Source: Onchidella celtica (Eukaryota; Mollusca; Gastropoda; Systellommatophora; Onchidiidae). From it: a DNA stretch of 64,000 bases. The stretch is from positions 25,266,269 to 25,330,268 of the forward strand of contig OZ007579.1 of assembly GCA_963931925.1 (NCBI GenBank), written 5' to 3'. A model generated the notes under the pieces. That model did no database searches and was not told the DNA's origin. It worked only from the letters and a program-made list of their open reading frames with translations. Every line of letters begins with the position of its first letter. Within the stretch, counting starts at the first letter, position 1. The position numbers were made by a program, and so were the translations under genes. This document shows, in pieces, positions 57,789 through 64,000 of the stretch.

Positions 57789-60700
57789 GTGAGCTTGCTT
57801 CTTTTGTAATCTTTTATTTAAGTTTTCTCTTTTGCTCTCTATCTTTTCCTCCTTTCTTGATTTCTTTCCCTGTATTCCCCCTTTCCTTACTTCCTTCCCT
57901 TCTTGTCAAAATCTACAATGTACACTGTATTATGTGTGTGAGAGGATGAACGACTTTCTATTTTTAATGTGCTTTCATGGTAACTCTGGTGCGTGAGTGA
58001 GGGACGGCCACTCATAGTAGTTTATGGACACTTGGCCGAGTACCATTAATTGGATTATTTCCCTTGTAATACTAGCGCGGGACCCGTTATTCACATCACG
58101 GTGAAAAGCGCGCATTTTGATTGGTCAGTTGGAAATGTTGACCACCGGGCTTCCAACTCTTATATCATGGCTTTAAGTTTCTTACAACTCGCTCCTTCGT
58201 TGTTATCCACCGACAGAAAGACGGGAGCCCGAATTCATTTTTGAGAGTAGACAATACCCTATCGGTACAAAATAGGTACTCATGATAACGTTTGTTATCA
58301 ATGGAGATACGTCGTATTAATGGACGAAAGTATCCCGCACAAAATTGTCGAATGTTGTTAGTCCTGACACTTTGAAAATTTACATTAAAACTATTACTGG
58401 GTTTCTGGTATAAGTAGTCAGTTAGAATTTTAGCAGCAAGTTTCTACTTTATAATGGTACTAATTTCGTTGTACTTTGATGCACATGTCCTATTGAAATA
58501 ATTAATAAGAGGATCTCGGATTTAAGGTAAACCACGAGTTAGACGCATGGTATCCCCGATAATTCCAACCTGGGTCAAATTTATTCAATTATTGCTGGAG
58601 GGGACGTTAGAGTAATTTCTGCAGTTTACTGGGATACCTAATTGACTTTTGTGTGCACCCTTTTAACCGTACTGTAAATTCGATTGTGTTAGGACCCTAA
58701 CCTGTTATGTTGTTCGGCTGGACTCAATGTCCGAGCCTTTCACTTGTCCAAAACTGGACTACGTAATAGCTCTCCCAGACGTCCGCGCTGGCTCATAAAT
58801 AAGATGCGAGTTCGAGTGGTCAGCACACTCCATCAAAGACGCAGAGACAAGAGCCGACAGCACAGTGAACCCAGACCAGCAACCCGGGCCCGTAGCAGCT
58901 CAGAGGCTTGCCGACGCTTGCCATCGCCACCCCGCCCCATAAGGCATGAAGCGGTAGCACAGGACCCGGAGAGACTTTGGGTAAGTTGGAGACTATTATA
59001 TTAGAAGTGACTTTAATTTGCGCACCCCCCCCCCCTTTCGGGGATGCCACGTAGAGAATGCTGATCTACAGAGACCATTACGAGTCCGGCTCAACGGTAA
59101 TTGCCATTGTCATTAGACGTGTAAGATGCGCGATGCAGCGCAGTGTCTTGATATTGTGACTTTATTGTCAAAGTTAACGTTTGCGGTGCTAGATGATAAT
59201 GATGGCTCGCTAACCAAGCTATCACAATTTGCTTGTGTGCATATATATAGTGTGTGTGTAGCATTGCCTTGTTGTGGTAGGCAGTGAGGATTTCCTGACA
59301 TGTTGATGTGGATGACTTATGTTATAGCGAGCGGCACTATACACTTGATGGTATTACGGGTATTTGTGTACCTTGCCAGTACCACTATGCTATAGAGAGC
59401 AGTGTGATTGTGATTGTGTGTTTAATGTTTAAGATGTGTAATTAATTACATATAGGCCTATTGGAGATGTATAATATTAGTTGGGCCTCACATGTGTGAG
59501 CCCCAGGATTGTCCTATGTGCGGCGGTGGATGAACAACGTTTCAGTGAGTCTACACATGTTGCAATGAGTCTCGCCGACATATATATATATATATCATGT
59601 GCATGTATTATAGTTAATCCAGATGTATTATGCTTCTATGAGTTTCGTAAGTGTGTGAAGGACAGTTTCATTTTAAGGAATGTACACATTACTTTATGTA
59701 TCTAGTGGTGTGTCATACGCATGTTAGCCTGGCGGCATAGCTCCGCGGCTAAGGTCAAAGGGCATGACCCTTCAGTATCGATTGGGAAGGGAAGTAACCA
59801 ATACAATAGCCCTGGGGCGGGTTAGTACTAATAATGGGAGTGGGCCTATGAGGATGGCCTGCATTGGGATGCAGCGTCTGTGTTATGGACGGTCAGTGGG
59901 CCATGTTGGCCACTGCGTTATTATTTTATGGAATGGCCACCCTGGATGTGCTGTACACCGGCTCAGTGGAGCGAAACTATTGTGTTCTTGCCCCTTCATT
60001 CGTTATGTCCTTCATACTTTGATTAGTACATTAGTTTATGTTGCCAGTGTACTAGGAAACTCCTTGTGTGTATGATATAGCCACTTGTAGTTGTTATTCA
60101 TTAACCTTAGCGCTATTTTATTCCATGCATACATATCCAGTTGGTTATTGCTTAAATTCTATATTATATTGTTGTTGTTTGATTTAATACTTAATACTAT
60201 TACTATGTATGTCCACCATTGATTGCCTGATTAATGTTGTCATTATATCCTAATCATATTTTGGTCTTTTTCTCTTGTTCCAGCTTATGGCTGGTTGGGC
60301 TTCTTTTTCTTGGCTTCTTCTTCTTTTCTGGGTTTCTTTTCTTTTTCTTGGTAGAGTTTTTCCCTATGCCTTTTGGTAGCGATACCTTTGTTAGGCTTTT
60401 GAATAAATAAGATTGCCAGCAGAACCCTGTGTTTGTTAATCCTGTGTATCCTTAAGGGAGTTACTATTGAACCCACGCAGTAACCACATTAGCCACTCGT
60501 AGTTCATCCAACATGTGCAAAACGGAAACCCCATAATATACACCATCATCATCATTCATTACCACCACCACCACCACCACCACCATCCTCATTATCATCA
60601 TCATCATCATCTTTTCTCCATGTATAGCATAGTATGCTAAACATCTCACCGAAGAGTAAGTACACACAGAGAAGTTGACACTATGTAGTAACTGATCAAT

Positions 60701-62624
60701 CTTTCCTTTCAAAGACCAAGACTGGAGGAAGAAATGGAAAAACTTAAGGGACACTTTCCGAAGAAAACTGCATTTGGCAGAAGAATCAAGGAGTGGGCAG
60801 GCAGCGACAAAGGCAACAGAATGGGTTTTCTATCAATCCATGACATTCTTGGTTCCTTATCTGGCCAATCCTGTGTGAGTTCCTACTCCTTGTCCTCCTT
60901 GTTTTATTCCACCTCATCCTCCTTTCTTGTTGCATGTGCACAAATAATTCTTTAGTTTCCACAATTAACATAGCAAGTGTTTAATGAACACATGTGATTT
61001 ATTAGATGGCATTGATCATGAACATCATGCACACACATGCACACACAAACACACTTACAAACGCACACAAATTCATTTCTCTGTGAACATATATGAATAG
61101 ATGTATGGGTGCGCAGTTTTCTTTTTGTCTGTTTTATTTTCCAGCACAGTTACAAATGTCCCCAGCGACACTCAGACGGAGGCTTCGCAGGAAGAGTTGG
61201 ACGATGATGAGTCGATGAGCACTGCTTCTGGAGACAGGTGAGTTTAATCCAGCGTTCCTCGCTGAACTATATTGAGCTGATAGTCTAAACGACCCTCATT
61301 AACGAAGTAATCCATGAAGGTATTCCTGACTGACAAAGCGTTCTCTGCCCCATGGTGTCCAGTGCGTTGCAGAGGCTGCATGGCATAAATTTCATCTTGC
61401 TCAGGTTCAGAAATGTTGGCTTCAGGCTGAATAAGATTGTGCAAAATGCAGGTGGCTTTCACAATGTCGTTAACAATTTCTGGCTGAACGCAAATTGCTG
61501 TGCGAAAGATTCTGAAGCGATTAGCAAGTATTCCAAATGTACTTTCAACCATCCTTCTTGCTCGGCTGAGGCGATAGTTAAATTCCCGCTGATTCAGAGT
61601 ACAGTTGCGTCCAGAAAATGGGCGTAGTAAATGCCTCTGCAGAGGAAACGCCTCGTCCGCAACCATGACATATGGAACAGGTTCGTTTCTTCCAGGCAGT
61701 GGCTCATCCGGTGGAAAGTTGAGCGTATTTGCACCAACAGCTCGTCCAAGATTTGATGATGAAAAGATTCCAGCATCACGGTTCCGTCCATAGGCACCGA
61801 TATCGATACATTGAAAACGGTAGTTGGCATCCACCACTGCCAGCAGCACTATGGAACTGTAACCTTTGTAATTAAAGTACAAGGACCCTGAGTTATTTGG
61901 GGCCTGTATTCTGATATGCTTCCCGTCAAGGGACCCCAAACAATTAGGAAATTGCCATTTTTGTTCAAAGTCTTTAGAGCTATTAGTCTCCATTCTTCAG
62001 GTGTTGATGGCACCCTAAGGTACACATTCGCCATGTTCGCCCAAATGGCTCTACTGACTTCTCTGACAATTTTGCAGACCGTCATAACGCCTACCCGGTA
62101 CTGGAATGCCAAAGAATGATATGATTCTCCGGTGGCTAAAAATCTGTGAAAATGAACAGAAATTTATATAAAATTTGTTGTAAGGAACATAGGAAGAAAA
62201 ACATGCAGTAAGCATATAAATTATAAGTTTGTAATATACTGTTCATGATTAAATTTTATATTATTATGTTGTATCCAAATCCAGATCTCTGCCATCGACC
62301 TCAACAGCATCAATGGCAAAGAGGGCCAGAAAGAAGGATGTGGCATGGGAGTCTATGCTCGAGGATCACAGGCGGGCAACACAGCTCTTCACTGAGCACA
62401 TTCAGAGGCCCACCAAGAGTGATTCACTTGTGTTTTTGGAGAGTTTTGCTGCCCGCATGGATGCGCTGCCACAACATGTTCAGAGTGTGGTGCGCATTCA
62501 AATAGCGCAGGTGTTCCATAACGCCGAAAATGTGGGCAACAGCCCTCCCATTCCTATCACTCCATTCCAGGCTGTGTATACTGACTTCAGCTGTACACAG
62601 TATCGTCAGTATACACAGAATTAA
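57629..62624 (+). CDS. Harbinger MADF/BESS DNA-binding partner protein, intact
   Basis: Exons 57629-57788, 60715-60874, 61145-61237 and 62285-62624 join to 753 nt, 250 residues plus stop, with consistent phases. The MADF domain (Myb/SANT-like) covers about residues 7-95: LIELVRTQPAIYDPQ, FICNFWRSVQREM, DWRKKWKNLRDTFRRKL and EWVFYQSMTFLVPYL. An acidic Ser-rich linker (QEELDDDESMSTASGD) precedes a basic KRARKKD stretch and a BESS-like motif at about 184-216 (FLESFAARMDALPQHVQSVV). In Harbinger transposons such a partner binds the ends and helps nuclear import of the transposase; that role here is inferred. Its third intron contains the main transposase exon on the other strand. Confidence 0.85.
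58260..60700. other. Unexplained first intron of the MADF/BESS gene
   Basis: 2.9 kb, much longer than the other introns. It contains an Arg-rich open frame (58744-59004), poly(C) at 59026-59035, (TA)n at 59580-59596, AATAAA near 60402 and a (CAC)n/(CAT)n array at 60541-60612. A nested LTR-type insertion was considered, but no paired ends or target duplication could be shown. Confidence 0.3.
60541..60612. repeat. (CAC)n / (CAT)n microsatellite
   Basis: Nine CAC-type triplets flanked by CAT triplets, within the Harbinger element. Confidence 0.9.
60715..60874 (+). CDS. MADF/BESS exon 2
   Basis: Acceptor TTTCAAAG|ACCAAG and donor CCTGT|GTGAGT. It encodes DQDWRKKWKNLRDTFRRKLH and the EWVFYQSMTFLVPYLANP end of the domain. 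The donor could also be 2 nt earlier, but this choice keeps phase. Confidence 0.85.
61145..61237 (+). CDS. MADF/BESS exon 3
   Basis: Acceptor TTTTCCAG|CACAGT and donor GACAG|GTGAGT. It encodes TVTNVPSDTQTEASQEELDD and continues acidic. It ends 6 nt before the antisense transposase stop codon (61244-61246). Confidence 0.85.
61244..62143 (-). pseudogene. Transposase exon 2 (DDE nuclease)
   Basis: Frame 1 from 62143 encodes FLATGESYHSLAFQYRV and VYLRVPSTPEEWRLIA; frame 2 from about 61977 encodes KDFEQKWQFPNCLGSLDGKH onward to the stop. It lies inside MADF/BESS intron 3 (61238-62284). Confidence 0.88.
62285..62624 (+). CDS. MADF/BESS exon 4
   Basis: Acceptor AATCCAG|ATCTCT. It encodes KRARKKDVAWESMLEDHRRA, the BESS-like segment and a tail ending YRQYTQN, then TAA. 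It lies entirely inside the transposase intron. Confidence 0.85.
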
Positions 62625-62689
62625 ATTCTTCATGACTTTGTTTACAATAAAAATCAGAATGTTAATATCTGTGTATTTGTGTTGATCGT

Positions 62690-63395
62690 ATTTTAGTTTG
62701 TGTTTGTTGGTTTGTTTGTTTGATGTTGTTGCTCCTATTTGATTTTTTATTTCTTTTGTGTGTGTTTGTCTTCTCTTTCAGTTTGATAGTTCACTTTTTA
62801 CAGTTTTTACAGACCTTTGTTTCATAATTATGTTGATGCTGTTAGAAAATTACTCATCGTTGTTATTATGAAATTGTTTTTAAAAACGCATAATGCATGG
62901 CACATGTGGAAGAGTGCCAAGACTGTCTGGGCCTGTGTCAGGACAATATTAGTGACAGAATCACTGCAACCCCATTCTTATTTTGGGTTTTGGGTGGTTT
63001 TCTGTAGTTACATTGTTGGACATTGGTCGAGGTACCCCCTTTTTGAATTAAATTATGTAGCATTTTGGGCGCAGACATTAAAATTGAACCCCCAACAAAA
63101 CAAGAGCAAAACAAACGAACAAACAATCAATAAAAACAACCAAAAAAATCAGCAACAGGAATAAAAAAAATATCAAGCATGATTTAAAAAAACAACACAC
63201 ACACACAAAATAAAACAAAAACCCAGCAGCACAAAACGAACGACAATGACGATAACAAGGATGATGATAATAGCAGTTTCCCAAATTATGGTCATGGTAA
63301 TGACGGTGTTGATGATATTGGTGTTGTTGCTATTGGTGGTGGTGAAATTGGTCTTGATGGCGGTTGGGGTTATGTATGAAACTTAATAAAACTAC
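62690..63395. other. Remainder of the transposase intron
   Basis: Low-complexity G/T-rich and A/C-rich stretches (for example 63060-63240); no further coding signal seen. Confidence 0.5.
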
Positions 63396-63399
63396 TCAC

Positions 63400-63707
63400 C
63401 TCAAACATATGGCTAGTCTTTGTTTAGCACAAATAACTGCTCGACAAGGAGAATATTTTGTCATCTCCGCTTCAATATGGGATAGAACAATTCCGAACTG
63501 ATGCTTGTTGAGCCTGAAATACTCTTTGAAGATTGCATCATCCATTTCCAGTTCCATTACAAGATGATGGAATACTCCATGTTCTTGTCTTCTTCGATAC
63601 ATATCCCGTACGCAATATCTGTGACGTCTTTTCTTTTTTTTGTAGGCAGCAAGTATATTAAAACTTTTGGACAAGAACATGAAACCAGCGATATCTGTGG
63701 CGTCCAT
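63400..63707 (-). CDS. Transposase exon 1 (N-terminal region)
   Basis: Starts MDATDIAGF and contains KKKKRRHRYCVRDMYRRRQE, HHLVMELEMDDAIFKEYFRL and CAKQRLAICLR. The basic run fits a nuclear localisation or DNA-binding role. The upstream in-frame start at 63818 falls in the CG-rich terminal region and is less likely. Confidence 0.8.
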
Positions 63708-63754
63708 ATTGGATGACCTTCTCACCTTTCCGTGGATTGTTGTCGCCTTGATTT

Positions 63755-63928
63755 GATACGCGACGCGACGTCGCTCGCGCATAAGGATACACTTTTGACT
63801 CGCGCGATCGAGCGACATCGCTTGACCCCGGATTTTCGCTAGCGAATCTTAGCGCATAAGGATACACTTCGCGCGACTGGTCTCGAGCGACGATCGCGAG
63901 CGACTCGACGTCGCGTCGCGCATAAGGA
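63755..63928. repeat. Harbinger right terminal and sub-terminal repeats
   Basis: Three CG-rich modules each contain GCGCATAAGGATA or its relative (63778-63792, 63851-63865, 63916-63928). The outermost forms the TIR. Confidence 0.75.
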
Positions 63929-64000
63929 TATGTACACTAAAAGACAGAAAGACTTGGTAGATGGATGACACTGTTCTTTTGGCGCAGACAGCGGTTTACA

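Larger units (their letters stand above)
61244..63707 (-). pseudogene. Harbinger DDE transposase (HARBI1-like), two exons, one -1 frameshift
   Basis: Exon 1 is 63707-63400 and exon 2 62143-61244; donor TTTGAG|GTGAGT and acceptor TTCACAG|ATTTTT join as CLR-FLATGESYHSLAFQYRVG, the classic Harbinger helix-turn-helix core. The DDE triad is visible: Asp in CLGSLDGKH, Asp in YVMVADEAFPL and Glu in RRMVESTFG. The reading frame changes once near 61977, between EEWRLIA and KDFEQKWQFPN, consistent with loss of one base. Otherwise the frame is open to TAA at 61244. Either the copy is newly inactivated or the base is a sequencing error. It is interleaved with the plus-strand MADF/BESS gene. Confidence 0.88.
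56881..63928. mobile_element. PIF/Harbinger DNA transposon, 7.05 kb, two interleaved genes
   Basis: Terminal inverted repeats begin TCCTTATGTGCGACGCGACG at 56881 and, read inward on the minus strand, TCCTTATGCGCGACGCGACG at 63928. About 36 of the first 38 positions are identical. Both ends are flanked by TA; the usual 3-bp Harbinger target duplication is not clear. The terminal 150-170 bp also contain inner repeats of the same CG-rich module. Inside are a DDE transposase (minus) and a MADF/BESS protein (plus), the two-protein set known for Harbinger elements. The element is GC-richer at its ends than the host DNA. Confidence 0.9.

Noticed and set aside
58744-59004. Arg/Ser-rich open frame in the Harbinger element
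   Set aside because: No domain, and the MADF exons on either side join in phase without it.
58687-60480. Solo LTR (TG...CA with an AATAAA near its end) in MADF intron 1
   Set aside because: No 4-6 bp target duplication, primer-binding site or second copy could be identified in the window.
61844-62119. Open frames opposite the transposase exon 2
   Set aside because: They are antisense shadows of the DDE domain; the real plus-strand gene skips this region as an intron.
1-64000. CRISPR array, rRNA genes or viral genome
   Set aside because: No regularly spaced repeats, no rRNA-like sequence and no viral gene cassette; all repeats fit eukaryotic mobile elements.

Overview
This is animal nuclear DNA: AT-rich, with interrupted genes, GT-AG introns, long intergenic spacers and a dense load of transposons. 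No bacterial, organellar or viral gene layout is visible. Gene content, the Penelope-like and RTE/jockey-like retroelements, tRNA-derived SINEs and many TTAA-flanked miniature elements suggest a lophotrochozoan, most likely a gastropod mollusc. That placement is inference, since no species marker is present.

Three host genes are recognisable. (1) URB2, minus strand, starts at 21352 and runs off the left edge. Nineteen exons join with consistent splice phases and give about 829 residues, roughly the first half of the ribosome-biogenesis factor URB2/NPA2. (2) A BTB-BACK-Kelch (KLHL-type) cullin-3 adaptor, plus strand, 24772-33369: eight exons, 564 residues, complete from start to stop. (3) NUBP1, minus strand, 50634-43618: four exons, 329 residues, the cytosolic Fe-S cluster scaffold ATPase with both cysteine motifs. 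URB2 and the KLHL gene are head to head about 3.4 kb apart. The KLHL gene and NUBP1 converge, with facing poly(A) signals near 40238-40277.

The rest is largely mobile DNA. A nearly full-length non-LTR retrotransposon (about 11540-15767) sits antisense in a URB2 intron, and a 5'-truncated near-identical copy with a 16-bp target duplication lies at 54780-55308. Penelope-like 3' pieces lie at 10555-10855 and 51415-52870. At least seven elements bounded by TTAA and TAACYC-type inverted ends (piggyBac-like, non-autonomous) are scattered through introns and spacers, together with two other paired MITE families, two SINE families and several fold-back elements.

The right 7 kb (56881-63928) is a PIF/Harbinger DNA transposon with long CG-rich terminal inverted repeats. 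It encodes the two expected proteins, a DDE transposase (minus strand, two exons) and a MADF/BESS DNA-binding partner (plus strand, four exons). The two genes are convergent and mutually interleaved: the large transposase exon lies inside an intron of the partner gene, and the last partner exon lies inside the transposase intron. The partner frame is intact; the transposase carries one apparent -1 frameshift. This interleaving is the most unusual structure in the window.
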